From: Alistipes sp.
Lineage (GTDB): Bacteria; Bacteroidota; Bacteroidia; Bacteroidales; Rikenellaceae
Direction: 5' to 3'
NCBI GenBank assembly: GCA_020026335.1
Contig: JAHHQO010000004.1
Location: 62,001 to 126,000 of the forward strand
DNA: 64,000 nucleotides
Part shown: piece by piece, positions 43,507-52,955 of the stretch
Numbering within the stretch: the stretch's first letter is position 1
How the letters are laid out: every line of letters begins with the position of its first letter
Program-made: the position numbers and the translations under genes
Notes under the pieces: generated by a model
Database searches by the model: none
Seen by the model: the letters and a program-made list of their open reading frames with translations, nothing else
What the model was told of the DNA's origin: nothing

Positions 43507-45183
43507 TTACTGTTCGATTAATTTCTTGTACTTGACTCTGTGGGGAGTGGTGTCCTCGCCCTGAGCCTTCTTCCACTCCTCATACTCGGAGTAAGACCCC
43601 TCGTAGAAGACCACCTTCGAGTCGCCCTCAAACGAGAGAATGTGGGTAGCCACACGGTCGAGGAACCAACGGTCGTGGGAGATAACCACCGCACAACCTG
43701 CAAAGTCCTGCAAACCCTCCTCCAATGCACGGAGTGTGTTCACATCGATATCGTTGGTCGGCTCATCGAGCAGGAGTACGTTGCCCTCCTCCTTGAGTGC
43801 CAGTGCCAAGTGGAGACGGTTACGCTCACCACCCGACAGCATGCCGCACTTCTTCTCCTGGTCGGCACCCGTGAAGTTGAAACGAGCCACATATGCGCGG
43901 GCATTGACCTGACGGTTGCCGAGCATCATCAAATCGGCACCCTGCGAGATGACCTCATAGACACTCTTTTCGGGGTCAATGGATTTATGCTGCTGGTCCA
44001 CATATGCCAACTTTACGGTAGGACCTACACGGAACGAACCCTCGGTGGGCTGCTCCAGACCCATAATCATGCGGAAAAGGGTAGTCTTACCCGTACCGTT
44101 GGGACCGATGACACCGACAATACCTGCGGGGGGCAGCGAGAAGTTCAGACCCTCGTACAGCACTCTGTCGCCAAAGGCCTTTTTCACATCGTGAGCCTCG
44201 ATGACCACATCACCCAGACGGGGACCGTTGGGAATGAAGATCTCGAGTTTCTCCTCCTTCTGCTTCACATCCTCGTTCATCATCTTGTCATAAGCCGACA
44301 GACGCGCCTTCGACTTGGCGTGACGACCCGAGGGAGACATGCGCACCCACTCCAACTCTCTCTCGAGGGTCTTGCGGCGCTTCGACTCCTGCTTCTCCTC
44401 CATGGCCATACGGGTGGTCTTCTGCTCCAACCAGCCCGAGTAGTTACCCTTCCAGGGAATACCCTCGCCACGGTCGAGCTCCAAAATCCAACCTGCCACG
44501 TTGTCGAGGAAGTAACGGTCGTGGGTAACGGCGATAACCGTACCCTTGTACTGCTGGAGGTGCTGCTCCAACCAGTCGATAGACTCTGCATCGAGGTGGT
44601 TGGTCGGCTCATCGAGCAACAGCACATCGGGCTGCTGCAACAACAGACGGCACAATGCCACACGTCTGCGCTCGCCACCCGACAATACATCGACCTTCTG
44701 GTCGGGGTCGGGACAACGGAGTGCGTCCATTGCACGCTCCAATACGCTGTCCAGCTCCCAACCGTTGCAGTGGTCAATCTTTTCGTACAACTCGCCCTGA
44801 CGTTCGATAAGACGCGCCATTTCGTCGTCCGACATCGGCTCGCAGAGTTTCATGTTGATATCTTCGTACTCCTTGAGCAGTGCCACAGTCTCGGCACAGC
44901 CCTCCTCTACGACCTCACGCACGGTCTTGCCGGGGTCCAACTTGGGCTCCTGCTCCAGATAACCGACCGTGTAGCCCGGTGAGAAGACCACTTCGCCCTG
45001 GTAGTTCTTGTCAATACCGGCGATAATCTTCATCAGCGTGGATTTACCGGCACCGTTCAGACCGATGATACCGATTTTAGCACCGTAGAAGAATGAGAGG
45101 TAGATGTTGTTCAATACCTTTTTTTGGTTGGTGAAAGTCTTGGATACACCGACCATCGAGAAGATGATTTTTTCGTCTGCCAT
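43507..45183 (-). CDS. ettA: ABC-F translation factor EttA
   Basis: A 558-residue protein with two ABC domains and no membrane part. Walker A motifs: GLNGAGKST and GPNGTGKTT. Signatures: VLSGGERRRVALC and MLSGGERNRLHLA. Walker B: DVLLLDEPTNHLD and NVLLLDEPTNDID. The arm/linker region between the domains has the SKRRKTLERELEWVRMSPSG stretch typical of EttA. It gates the ribosome into elongation depending on energy charge. It is the first gene of the ettA-hisS-S41-DUF368-aroE operon. Confidence 0.95.
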   Translation of the reverse strand: MADEKIIFSMVGVSKTFTNQKKVLNNIYLSFFYGAKIGIIGLNGAGKSTLMKIIAGIDKNYQGEVVFSPGYTVGYLEQEPKLDPGKTVREVVEEGCAETVALLKEYEDINMKLCEPMSDDEMARLIERQGELYEKIDHCNGWELDSVLERAMDALRCPDPDQKVDVLSGGERRRVALCRLLLQQPDVLLLDEPTNHLDAESIDWLEQHLQQYKGTVIAVTHDRYFLDNVAGWILELDRGEGIPWKGNYSGWLEQKTTRMAMEEKQESKRRKTLERELEWVRMSPSGRHAKSKARLSAYDKMMNEDVKQKEEKLEIFIPNGPRLGDVVIEAHDVKKAFGDRVLYEGLNFSLPPAGIVGVIGPNGTGKTTLFRMIMGLEQPTEGSFRVGPTVKLAYVDQQHKSIDPEKSVYEVISQGADLMMLGNRQVNARAYVARFNFTGADQEKKCGMLSGGERNRLHLALALKEEGNVLLLDEPTNDIDVNTLRALEEGLQDFAGCAVVISHDRWFLDRVATHILSFEGDSKVVFYEGSYSEYEEWKKAQGEDTTPHRVKYKKLIEQ

Positions 45184-45323
45184 ATCTTAAAAATTCATAA
45201 TATTCTATTAACGGACAAAGATACAAATAAAAACCGAATTACCGCCTATCCCGATGCAGGTTTCTTGCGCGGGGAGCGCGTGGAGGGCGATATTTTGGGG
45301 CGATGGGGCGGACCGGGAAAAAA

Positions 45324-45358
45324 GAAAAACCGAAGTCGAAAGCCGACTTCGGTTTTGC
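45324..45358 (-). terminator. Terminator after rubrerythrin
   Basis: On the minus strand AAAACCGAAGTCG-GCTTT-CGACTTCGGTTTT is followed by a T-rich tract. It lies 20 bases after the rubrerythrin stop. Confidence 0.9.
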
Positions 45359-45377
45359 AATATGTATCGAACAACTA

Positions 45378-45956
45378 CTAGTAGTTCTCGCGACGGGGCT
45401 CAAAGTAAGCCTGGGGGTGCTTGCAGGCGGGGCAGACAACGGGTGCCTCCGATGCCTCGCATACGTAACCGCAGTTGCGGCACTGCCACCAGATTTTACC
45501 GTCACGCTTGAAGAAGTTGTCGCCAGTAACGCGGCTCAACAGCTTCAGATAGCGTCTCTCGTGCTCTGCCTCTGCAACCGAAATCATGCGGTACATGGCA
45601 GCAATCTCGGGGAAGCCCTCCTCGTCGGCAATCTTTGCAAACTCGGGATAGAGATCGGTCCACTCCTCGTTCTCGCCCTGAGCTGCTGCCAGGAGGTTCT
45701 CCTTGGTAGTGCCGATAACGCCTGCGGGGTAAGAAACGGTAATCTCTACCATGCCACCCTCGAGGTACTTGAACATACGCTTTGCATGCTCCTTCTCCTG
45801 CTCTGCGGTCTCCATGAAGATGGCAGCTACCTGCTCAAAACCCTCTTTCTTTGCCTTGCTGGCGAAGTAGGTGTAACGCATGCGTGCCTGGCTCTCTCCT
45901 GCAAATGACTTCAACAAGTTCTGCTCTGTACGTGTTCCTTTGATGCTCTTTTCCAT
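45378..45956 (-). CDS. rbr: Rubrerythrin
   Basis: A 192-residue peroxide-reducing di-iron protein. The four-helix domain carries SFAGESQARMRYTYFA, EQEKEHAK and SVAEAEHERRY Glu/His ligands; the C-terminal rubredoxin domain has CRNCGYVC and CPACKHP cysteines for one iron. It protects an anaerobe from hydrogen peroxide in the cytoplasm. It stands alone between its own promoter and terminator. Confidence 0.96.
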   Translation of the reverse strand: MEKSIKGTRTEQNLLKSFAGESQARMRYTYFASKAKKEGFEQVAAIFMETAEQEKEHAKRMFKYLEGGMVEITVSYPAGVIGTTKENLLAAAQGENEEWTDLYPEFAKIADEEGFPEIAAMYRMISVAEAEHERRYLKLLSRVTGDNFFKRDGKIWWQCRNCGYVCEASEAPVVCPACKHPQAYFEPRRENY

Positions 45957-46011
45957 AGTTGTAATGTTTTTTAATGTGTGTTTGTTATAGGTTTATTTTT
46001 TATTTCTGATG

Positions 46012-46044
46012 CAAAGATACGAAAATAAAAATTGATAAAACAAA
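46012..46044 (-). promoter_or_regulatory. Rubrerythrin promoter
   Basis: Minus-strand TATCTTTG (46019-46012) with TTTG (46044-46041) about 21 bases further up. The leader of about 48 bases is AT-rich. Confidence 0.7.
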
Positions 46045-46153
46045 TAAAAATCATCGGATATTCTTATATCGGTATAAGCCCGAATTATACTCTTCGTTCT
46101 GTGCTTTCTACCACATATTTTACCCCTTGGGAATAACATCGGCAAAAGAGTGT

Positions 46154-46161
46154 TATCTTTG
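46154..46161 (+). promoter_or_regulatory. -7 box of the EamA transporter gene
   Basis: TATCTTTG, 27 bases before the ATG at 46188. Confidence 0.65.
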
Positions 46162-46187
46162 CCGACGCTTAAATAAAACGATTCGCT

Positions 46188-47069
46188 ATGAGTAATTTCA
46201 AAGGGGTGGTCTATGCCGTCATCTCTTCCGCCACATTCGGTCTTGTGCCGCTTTTTTCACTGACACCTTTGCAGGCCGGCATGTCGTCGCCGTCGATACT
46301 TTTCTACCGCATGGGCTTCTCGGCCGTGATGATGGGACTGCTCAACCTCATCATGGGCAAGAGTTTTAAAATCGGCTTGCGCGATTTGAGCATCGTTGCC
46401 CTGTTGGGTGTCCTCTACGGATGTACCTCCATGGGTCTGCTGCTCTCCTACAATTATATCCCCACAGGCGTGGCGACCACGATTCATTTCCTCTACCCGC
46501 TGGTGGTCTCCCTGTCGATGATTCTATTCTTCAAGGAGAAAAGCTCGGTGTGGGTCTTCATCTCGATTGTCATGTCGCTGGTGGGCGTGGCACTCATGGC
46601 CAACAGTGATGGTAAGACAACCGATGCCGTGAAGGGACTCCTCTATGTCGGTATCACGGTCTTCTCCTACGCCATATATATCATGGGCGTGATGAAAAGC
46701 CGCGCCTCGAGGATTGATTCCTTAGTGCTGGCGTTCTATGTCCTCTGCTTCACCGCAGTGATATTTGCCGTCTTCGCCTTTGTGAACAATGGCGAAATCG
46801 AACCCATCGAGGGCGGATATATGTGGCTCAACTTCATTCTACTGGCACTCCTGCCCACCGTGGTATCAAACCTTACGCTGATTCTCGCCATCAAGAATAT
46901 CGGTCCTACGATGACCTCCATTCTCGGCTCGATGGAACCGCTGACGGCGGTGGTTATCGGAGTACTGCACTTCGGTGAGGTCTTCGACTTGCGTGCTGCC
47001 GCAGGTATTGTACTGGTCATCGCAGCGGTGGTGATAGTTATCCTCCAGAGCCGTAAACGGACCGCATAG
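46188..47069 (+). CDS. EamA-family (DMT) transporter
   Basis: A 293-residue protein with ten predicted membrane spans in two EamA halves (first half about 5-130, second about 150-288). The second half ends 'AVVIGVLHFGEVFDLRAAAGIVLVIAAVVIV' with the typical Gly-Glu and a short basic tail. Members export or exchange metabolites; the substrate is unknown. Monocistronic between its own promoter and a strong terminator. Confidence 0.88.
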   Translation: MSNFKGVVYAVISSATFGLVPLFSLTPLQAGMSSPSILFYRMGFSAVMMGLLNLIMGKSFKIGLRDLSIVALLGVLYGCTSMGLLLSYNYIPTGVATTIHFLYPLVVSLSMILFFKEKSSVWVFISIVMSLVGVALMANSDGKTTDAVKGLLYVGITVFSYAIYIMGVMKSRASRIDSLVLAFYVLCFTAVIFAVFAFVNNGEIEPIEGGYMWLNFILLALLPTVVSNLTLILAIKNIGPTMTSILGSMEPLTAVVIGVLHFGEVFDLRAAAGIVLVIAAVVIVILQSRKRTA

Positions 47070-47090
47070 AAGCACTTTTAATACTACAAA

Positions 47091-47130
47091 CGAGGACGCA
47101 ATCCCATGCAGGTTGCGTCCTCGCTGTTTT
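47091..47130 (+). terminator. Terminator after the EamA gene
   Basis: CGAGGACGCAA and TTGCGTCCTCG, an 11-bp stem, then CTGTTTT. It also lies at the 3' end of the convergent DUF4491 gene. Confidence 0.9.
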
Positions 47131-47145
47131 ATCTGCCTTGGGCGA

Positions 47146-47448
47146 TTATTGGCGCTTGGGATTCTTGGGGAACCAGCCTTTCTTCACACGCTGACGCTGC
47201 TCGAACAGTTCGCCGATGGACCAAAACGAGGACGCACCCCACACGGCCAGCAACGTAGACCACAAGATGTGGTGCACCGCCACCGAAGCAGCGATTGTGG
47301 CAATACCCATCAGCAGGAACACCCACCAACATTTGACACCGAAATAATACTCTCCTTTGATGACCATCGGGTGAAACATGCCGATGATGAAAAATGTCGC
47401 CAAACCGATGACGATGCCCGTGAGGTTGTATTCTGCCAAAAATTCCAT
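47146..47448 (-). CDS. DUF4491 family membrane protein
   Basis: A 100-residue protein with three membrane spans and the DUF4491 pattern: NLTGIVIGLATFFIIGMFHP, 'VIKGEYYFGVKCWWVFLL', and a C-terminal 'WSTLLAVWGASSFWSIGELFEQ' with a basic tail. The family is restricted to Bacteroidetes and close relatives and has no known role. It stands alone. Confidence 0.85.
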   Translation of the reverse strand: MEFLAEYNLTGIVIGLATFFIIGMFHPMVIKGEYYFGVKCWWVFLLMGIATIAASVAVHHILWSTLLAVWGASSFWSIGELFEQRQRVKKGWFPKNPKRQ

Positions 47449-47595
47449 TGGTACTTTGATTAAATTAATAGGTTATACTTCTATTACGTGTTGCTGCAAT
47501 AACCGTGCTAATGGTTTGTTCCACGGGTTATTTTACAAATTTTGGTAAGTACAAATGTAAGCATAAATCAAAATTTCTGCAAGACGGCATGACAT

Positions 47596-47630
47596 AAAAA
47601 AGAGTACCTCTTTTCGGGGTACTCTTTTTT
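47596..47630. terminator. Bidirectional terminator after the esterase operon
   Basis: AAAAAAGAGTACC and GGTACTCTTTTTT form a 13-bp stem. It ends the minus-strand operon that starts at 53741. Confidence 0.95.
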
Positions 47631-47645
47631 GTCGTTGTTTTCCGA

Positions 47646-48458
47646 CTATTGGTGCGACTCGAAGTATCGGCTGAAGAATAGCAACTGATAGGGGAGCGAG
47701 TTGCTCCAATAAGCGGCATTGTGCTTGCCGGGACGAACGATATAGTCGTGCTTGATACCCTTTTTCAAGAGTTTCTCGTGCAGTTGGCGATTGACCTCCG
47801 AGAAGAAGTCCTCGTTACCGCAATCGAAGATGATGGCCAGCTCGCCGTCCTTCAGGCTGTCTACCGCTGTCATGACCGTGTGTGACTCCCAGCGTTCGGG
47901 GAATTTCTTCTCCTTACCGAGCATCTTCTCCATCTCCCATGATTTCGGGAAGGGGCGAATATCCACACCGCCCGATGTCGAGCCGGCAGCGCCGAACGTG
48001 TCTTTGTGCCGGGTGCTCAACCACAGTGCGCCGTGTCCGCCCATGCTCAAACCCGTGATGGCGCGGCTTTCGCGGCGCTGTTGAGTAGGGTAGTTGGCAT
48101 CGACCCACTCCACAAGTTCCTTCGCAACGAAGGTCTCATATCGGGAGGTCGAATCCACGGGGCTGTCCCAATACCAACTGTTGGCTCCGTTGGGGCAGAC
48201 GATGATCATCTGATAACGGTCGGCCTCGCGACCCAGATTACCGCCCATGACGTTCTGCCATGCCAAATGCGTTCCCGAATATCCGTGCAGGAGATAGAGC
48301 ACGGGGAAGAGCTTGTTATCGGGGTTTTCGGGAGTGACGACCAATGTCGCAATCTCGCGATTCATGCTTGCGCTGTGTACCTGCAAGGTGTCGACTTGGG
48401 CAGCGAATGCAGAACCGCCCAGCAAAAGCAGGGCTAATGAAATTATAAATTTCCTCAT
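47646..48458 (-). CDS. Secreted esterase of the FrmB/antigen-85-like family
   Basis: A 270-residue alpha/beta hydrolase with a signal peptide (MRKFIISLALLLLGGSAFA). Catalytic residues: Ser in GLSMGGHGA, Asp in 'IIFDCGNEDFF', and His in PGKHNAAYW. The oxyanion-side LLHGYSGTHLAW is as in esterase-D/FrmB proteins. In Bacteroidetes such secreted members often deacylate or de-esterify glycan or phenolic substrates (inference). It is 3 bases after floA, the last gene of its operon. Confidence 0.88.
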   Translation of the reverse strand: MRKFIISLALLLLGGSAFAAQVDTLQVHSASMNREIATLVVTPENPDNKLFPVLYLLHGYSGTHLAWQNVMGGNLGREADRYQMIIVCPNGANSWYWDSPVDSTSRYETFVAKELVEWVDANYPTQQRRESRAITGLSMGGHGALWLSTRHKDTFGAAGSTSGGVDIRPFPKSWEMEKMLGKEKKFPERWESHTVMTAVDSLKDGELAIIFDCGNEDFFSEVNRQLHEKLLKKGIKHDYIVRPGKHNAAYWSNSLPYQLLFFSRYFESHQ

Positions 48459-48461
48459 TGT

Positions 48462-49433
48462 TTATTTCTTTTCCGGACGGGCGATGCTCTCTCTCATCGA
48501 GGTGTCGGCCATCACGTTCTTCATCTTGTAGTAATCCATCACACCGAGATTACCGTTGCGGAAAGCCTCGGCCATGGCGAGAGGTACTTCAGCCTCTGCC
48601 AAAATTACCTTGGCTCTTGCGTCCTGTGCCTTGGCCTTGTTCTCCTGTTCGAGTGCCACCGCCATGGCTCTGCGCTCCTCGGCTTTAGCCTGTGCGATAT
48701 TCTTGTCGGCCTGTGCCTGATCCATCTGCAACTGTGCACCGATGTTCTTACCAACGTCGATGTCGGCTATATCAATGGAGAGAATCTCAAATGCCGTTCC
48801 TGCGTCCAGACCTTTCTCCAGCACCACGCGAGAGATGGAGTCGGGGTTCTCCAACACGATTTTGTGGGAGTCTGCCGAACCGATGGACGAAACGATACCC
48901 TCACCTACACGGGCGAGTACGGTCTCCTCACCGGCACCACCCACCAACTGTTTGATGTTGGCACGCACGGTGACACGCGCCTTGGCGATGAGCTGAATAC
49001 CGTCCTTTGCCACGGCAGCAACGGGAGGGGTGTTGATGACTTTGGGATTGACCGACATCTGCACAGCCTCGAATACATCGCGACCTGCAAGGTCAATGGC
49101 GGTTGCCATCTTGAAGTCGAGCATGATGTTGGCCTTCTGTGCCGACACCAGCGCGTGAACGACATTCGATACGTTACCGCCCGCCAGATAGTGGGCTTCC
49201 AGCTCGTTGGGGTTGAGTTGCAGACCCGCCTTTGTGCTCTCAATCATCGAAGAGACGATAACCGAGGGGGGCACCTTTCTCCAGCGCATCAGAACGAGCT
49301 GGAGCAGACTGATTCTCACACCCGAAACCAATGCCGAGAACCACAGGCCTACGGGAACAAAGTAGAAGATGAGCCATAAGGCAAAGAGGCCCATAAAGAA
49401 TGATAATACTATCAATCCGATTTCAAAGTCCAT
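48462..49433 (-). CDS. floA: Flotillin-like protein FloA
   Basis: A 323-residue membrane-associated scaffold of lipid domains. The N-terminus is a hydrophobic hairpin (LIVLSFFMGLFALWLIFYFVP). 'RISLLQLVLMRWRKVPPS' follows, the SPFH-like domain includes FKMATAIDLAGRDVFEAVQM and 'VINTPPVAAVAKDGIQL', and a Glu/Ala-rich coiled coil near 230-290 drives oligomer formation. It is 2 bases after the NfeD gene, its standard partner. Confidence 0.95.
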   Translation of the reverse strand: MDFEIGLIVLSFFMGLFALWLIFYFVPVGLWFSALVSGVRISLLQLVLMRWRKVPPSVIVSSMIESTKAGLQLNPNELEAHYLAGGNVSNVVHALVSAQKANIMLDFKMATAIDLAGRDVFEAVQMSVNPKVINTPPVAAVAKDGIQLIAKARVTVRANIKQLVGGAGEETVLARVGEGIVSSIGSADSHKIVLENPDSISRVVLEKGLDAGTAFEILSIDIADIDVGKNIGAQLQMDQAQADKNIAQAKAEERRAMAVALEQENKAKAQDARAKVILAEAEVPLAMAEAFRNGNLGVMDYYKMKNVMADTSMRESIARPEKK

Positions 49434-49435
49434 AG

Positions 49436-49906
49436 TTATTCGTTTTTAGTTGATTTTTTGACGATGATGCTGAAATTCTCGAAGCCGACAATTTCGATGT
49501 TGCATTGCTGGTCGATGAACACATCCTGCGATTTGGCTTCCCAAATTTTACCGTTGATGGTCACCTTGCCCATGGGTGCAAGGCGCGAAATGGTCGTGCC
49601 GCGGTCACCGATTTTCACCTCTTCGGCAGGCAGTTTCGAACTCGACGAGCCGATTTCCTGTTTCAAAGAGAAGCGCTGCCAGGTCTTGGCACGCAGAGAG
49701 ATAACGATGGCAATCAGCGACAGGACAACGATAACAAGGGTAGTGATGAAGCCGCCCGCCATGCCGAAGTCACGAAAGGCAAGGTAGATGGAAGTGCCGT
49801 AGCAGCCGATGGCCAGCAGAGCACCCACCGACACGCCGGGAAGCAGTACCAATTCGGCAACAAGAAACAGGATGCCGAGCAGCGAGAGAAATACAATATA
49901 CAACAT
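49436..49906 (-). CDS. NfeD-like membrane protein
   Basis: A 156-residue protein with an N-terminal membrane region (LLGILFLVAELVLLPG and LIAIVISLRA) and a C-terminal OB-fold NfeD domain (EEVKIGDRGTTISRLAPMGKVTINGKIWEA...). This short form works with FloA in membrane microdomains. It is part of the TrkH-SPOR-NfeD-FloA run; the gap to the SPOR gene is 48 bases. Confidence 0.9.
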   Translation of the reverse strand: MLYIVFLSLLGILFLVAELVLLPGVSVGALLAIGCYGTSIYLAFRDFGMAGGFITTLVIVVLSLIAIVISLRAKTWQRFSLKQEIGSSSSKLPAEEVKIGDRGTTISRLAPMGKVTINGKIWEAKSQDVFIDQQCNIEIVGFENFSIIVKKSTKNE

Positions 49907-49954
49907 ATGCTCCGATATAAGTTGAACAATGCTATAAATATAGTGAAAATTTCG

Positions 49955-51496
49955 TTAGTTGGCGACCTCTTTGACCTTAATTTCCAAATCGGATGCTACA
50001 TTTTGCAAAGCGGCAGCCAGCTTGTCGGCCTCGGCACCGTCGGAGAAGTTGCCGATGACAAACATATTCTGCCCCACGCGCGTGAGGTCATAGTTGGCGG
50101 CCAGCTCATCGATGATGGCCTTCATGTCGTCCGAGAGGGTCGAAGTGCCGGAGATTTCCACACGGTAAACGATGGGTGACTCGTCACCGTCACGAGAAAT
50201 GTTGGTCATCTCGCCATCGCGCCACATCACGATTTCGGGACGGAGGAAACCGCGCTTCTTCAACAGAGCCTGTGCCTCCTCAGCTTCCTGATAGGTGGCA
50301 AAACCTGCGGCGTAGTAACACCACTTCTTGTTCTCGTTCACGAGGTACGAGAGGGGATAAGCACCGCGGAAAATCGATGCTGCACGCTTGGTGTTGTAAG
50401 TGCCGAGCAGGATACGATAAACCGTTCCGCGAGGATAGACCTTACACTCCGGAATGGGATTCTGATAGCTGTATTTTGTGGTGCGGTGGAACTCCAGCGA
50501 GTCATAGACGATGAAGTTGCGCTCCTCGATTTTCAATTTGGGCAGACGGTAGTTCACCGCTGCAAGTTGAGACTCCACGCCCTTCAACGAATCGGCTGCC
50601 TGCTTGAACTCCAAAAGGTCGGCTACCTTCTTCTCGTAGCTGACCAACTGTTGTTTGCGGACGAAGTAATCGACCACCTCATCGGAGAGGGTCTCGCCCT
50701 GCAAAGCCGAAGCCTTGCGCATGGCACTCTGCATCTCCTCTTCCTGCTGGGTGAGCAACTCATCGAGGCTCAACTCATCGAGGATATATCCGTAGGCGTA
50801 GTTCTTGTTGTCATAGACATAGTTCCATGTCTCGGAGAGCGAGTGGGCGATGGTGGTATTCAGACTATCCAAAGACTTGAATCTGTTTTGCACCTCCACA
50901 GCCTCCTCCTGTGTGGCGGCGGCATTGTAGGCCTCGACCAATTCCGAAAGAGTGTTATAGTTCAGGAAGATATTATTGACCATCTCGGCGGCCTGGGTCT
51001 CCTTGTGCTGTGCCTCGTGCAGGGCAGCATAGTCGGACTCCTGGAGATGTTCCTTGAAGTAGAGGTTGTCCACCAGATTGCGCACCTTCAACGAGTCGGG
51101 TGTCGAGACAATGCTGGGCTGCGGCTGGGTAGTTTCCACCTGCACACCTGCATCGAGCGAAGCAAATACCCACTCCTGCTCGATGGTGTTGATTTTATCG
51201 ATGAGCTTACCCTTGGCATTGCGGATGTCGAAGATGGAACTCTCGAGTTGGAGAATCTCACCCGTGTAGCTCTTGGCCAGCGAGGGGTCGTTGCGCAGAG
51301 CCGCACGCTTGGTGTTGATGATGTTCAACACGGAGTCTTCTCTGAACTGGAGAATGGCATCTCTACGAAGCAGCGACATATACTCTTCGTTGTTCTCCAA
51401 TCCGGGAATACGGGCTTCGACCACAGGTTCCTGTGCATAGAGGCACAAGCTGCCCAACAGCGAAGCCAGCGTTAATATGTATGATTTCTTTAACAT
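49955..51496 (-). CDS. SPOR-domain protein
   Basis: A 513-residue secreted protein: signal peptide (MLKKSYILTLASLLGSLCLYAQ), a long helical, Glu/Ala-rich middle (about 40-355) and two SPOR-like repeats at the C-terminus (about 365-440, 'YRILLGTYNTKRAASIF'; and about 445-513, 'YRVEISGTSTL'). SPOR domains bind denuded peptidoglycan. The start at 51496 is 2 bases after the TrkH stop (TAA-AA-ATG), so translation is likely coupled; the upstream in-frame ATG lies inside trkH. Confidence 0.85.
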   Translation of the reverse strand: MLKKSYILTLASLLGSLCLYAQEPVVEARIPGLENNEEYMSLLRRDAILQFREDSVLNIINTKRAALRNDPSLAKSYTGEILQLESSIFDIRNAKGKLIDKINTIEQEWVFASLDAGVQVETTQPQPSIVSTPDSLKVRNLVDNLYFKEHLQESDYAALHEAQHKETQAAEMVNNIFLNYNTLSELVEAYNAAATQEEAVEVQNRFKSLDSLNTTIAHSLSETWNYVYDNKNYAYGYILDELSLDELLTQQEEEMQSAMRKASALQGETLSDEVVDYFVRKQQLVSYEKKVADLLEFKQAADSLKGVESQLAAVNYRLPKLKIEERNFIVYDSLEFHRTTKYSYQNPIPECKVYPRGTVYRILLGTYNTKRAASIFRGAYPLSYLVNENKKWCYYAAGFATYQEAEEAQALLKKRGFLRPEIVMWRDGEMTNISRDGDESPIVYRVEISGTSTLSDDMKAIIDELAANYDLTRVGQNMFVIGNFSDGAEADKLAAALQNVASDLEIKVKEVAN

Positions 51497-51498
51497 TT

Positions 51499-52944
51499 TT
51501 ATCTCCACCATTTAATTAAAAAGAGCTGAATCAATCCAAAAATCTCCAAACGTCCGAATAACATCAGCGCCGAGAGTGTGTATTTGAAGGTCGAAGGCAG
51601 CGCAGCATAGTTGTCCATCGAGCCCAACTCGCCAAATCCGGGACCTACGTTACCGATGCACGCCACCGAACCCGAGAAGCTGGTCAGAAGGTCGAGACCA
51701 CATGCCGCACCAAATGTCGTGCCAATCAAAATGAGCAACAGATATGCGACAATGAATATGGGGACAGAGTTTAAAAATTCGTTTTCCTGCACCGCGCCGT
51801 CCAGACGGATTCTGATGATGGCATTGGGGTGTTGCTGCTGGCGGATTTTAGCCTTAATCATCTTGAAGGCCAAAATCACACGGTTGATTTTCACACCTCC
51901 GGCCGTAGAACCTGCCGAGGCACACACCAGCGAACCGAAGATAAGGATAATCATCGCCAAAGGTGTCCATGTGTTGGAGTCGGCCGTGGCATAGCCCGAG
52001 GTCGAGACTAACGATACCAATTGGAAGCAGGCGTGTCGGAAGGCGTTGGAGAACGTGGGGTAGATATCCGCCGAGAAGATGCTGATGGCGATAATCAAAC
52101 TGCCGACAAGCAACATTCCGAAGTACCAGCGCGTCACCTCCGAACGGAAGATGTTGTTGCGCTTGCCCGTCACCGTGGAGTAAATCAATCCGAAGTGCAC
52201 ACCCGAGATGGCCATGGTAAATATCAGAATGGTGTCAATGGCGGCACTGTTGTAGAAGGCGATACTTGCATTCTTGGTCGAGAAACCGCTGGTGGCACAT
52301 GCCGACATGGCGTGACACAGCGAATCGAACCAGTTCATGCCGGCAATCTTGAGCGTGAGGGTCGAAAGAAGGGTCAGACCCACATAGACCACAATCAGAA
52401 TCTGAACCACAAACTGCGAGTGGTAGTGGTAGTTGTCCTTGGCCATCGACGAGAGTTCGATGTTGGAAAGTGACATTTTGTTGCGCCCCATCGAGGGAAG
52501 GATAATGAGCGCGAACATCACAACACCCATACCGCCAATCCATGTGGAGGACATTCTCCAGAACTGGATACCGCGTGGCAGGACCTCAATGTCGGTGAGA
52601 ATGGTTGCACCCGTAGTGGTGAATCCCGACACACTCTCGAACCAGGCGTTGGTAAAGTCGAACTCACCTCCCCAAATCAGATAGGGGAATGTGCCGACCA
52701 GACAAGCCAGCAACCACGAACCGACCACAATGCAGAAACTCTCCTTGGTGGTAATCTGTGCCTGCTTCTCGACGAAAATCATCGGGAAAGCACCCAGCAG
52801 TGCCGTCAGGAGAGTGGATAACAGAAGGGGATAGAACGATGAGTCCATGCCGCTGACGTAGGCAATGCCTGCCGACACAAACATGAACGCGGCGATGAAC
52901 AACATCACCATACCCACATATCGTAAAACAACTTCAACACGCAT
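51499..52944 (-). CDS. trkH: Potassium uptake protein TrkH
   Basis: A 481-residue TrkH/KtrB channel protein with four membrane-pore-membrane repeats. Filter regions are visible, such as 'ESVSGFTTTGATI' (repeat 1), 'SACATSGFST' (repeat 2), 'VSLVSTSGYATA' (repeat 3) and 'ACIGNVGPGFG' (repeat 4). It takes up K+ through the inner membrane, normally gated by a TrkA ring; no trkA is seen nearby. It is second in the operon, 11 bases after the 4HB sensor gene. Confidence 0.93.
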   Translation of the reverse strand: MRVEVVLRYVGMVMLFIAAFMFVSAGIAYVSGMDSSFYPLLLSTLLTALLGAFPMIFVEKQAQITTKESFCIVVGSWLLACLVGTFPYLIWGGEFDFTNAWFESVSGFTTTGATILTDIEVLPRGIQFWRMSSTWIGGMGVVMFALIILPSMGRNKMSLSNIELSSMAKDNYHYHSQFVVQILIVVYVGLTLLSTLTLKIAGMNWFDSLCHAMSACATSGFSTKNASIAFYNSAAIDTILIFTMAISGVHFGLIYSTVTGKRNNIFRSEVTRWYFGMLLVGSLIIAISIFSADIYPTFSNAFRHACFQLVSLVSTSGYATADSNTWTPLAMIILIFGSLVCASAGSTAGGVKINRVILAFKMIKAKIRQQQHPNAIIRIRLDGAVQENEFLNSVPIFIVAYLLLILIGTTFGAACGLDLLTSFSGSVACIGNVGPGFGELGSMDNYAALPSTFKYTLSALMLFGRLEIFGLIQLFLIKWWR

Positions 52945-52955
52945 AATTCCAAGCC

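Noticed and set aside
43540..44982. Antisense frame of 480 codons opposite ettA
   Set aside because: Same reason: a codon-bias shadow of a long, highly conserved gene.
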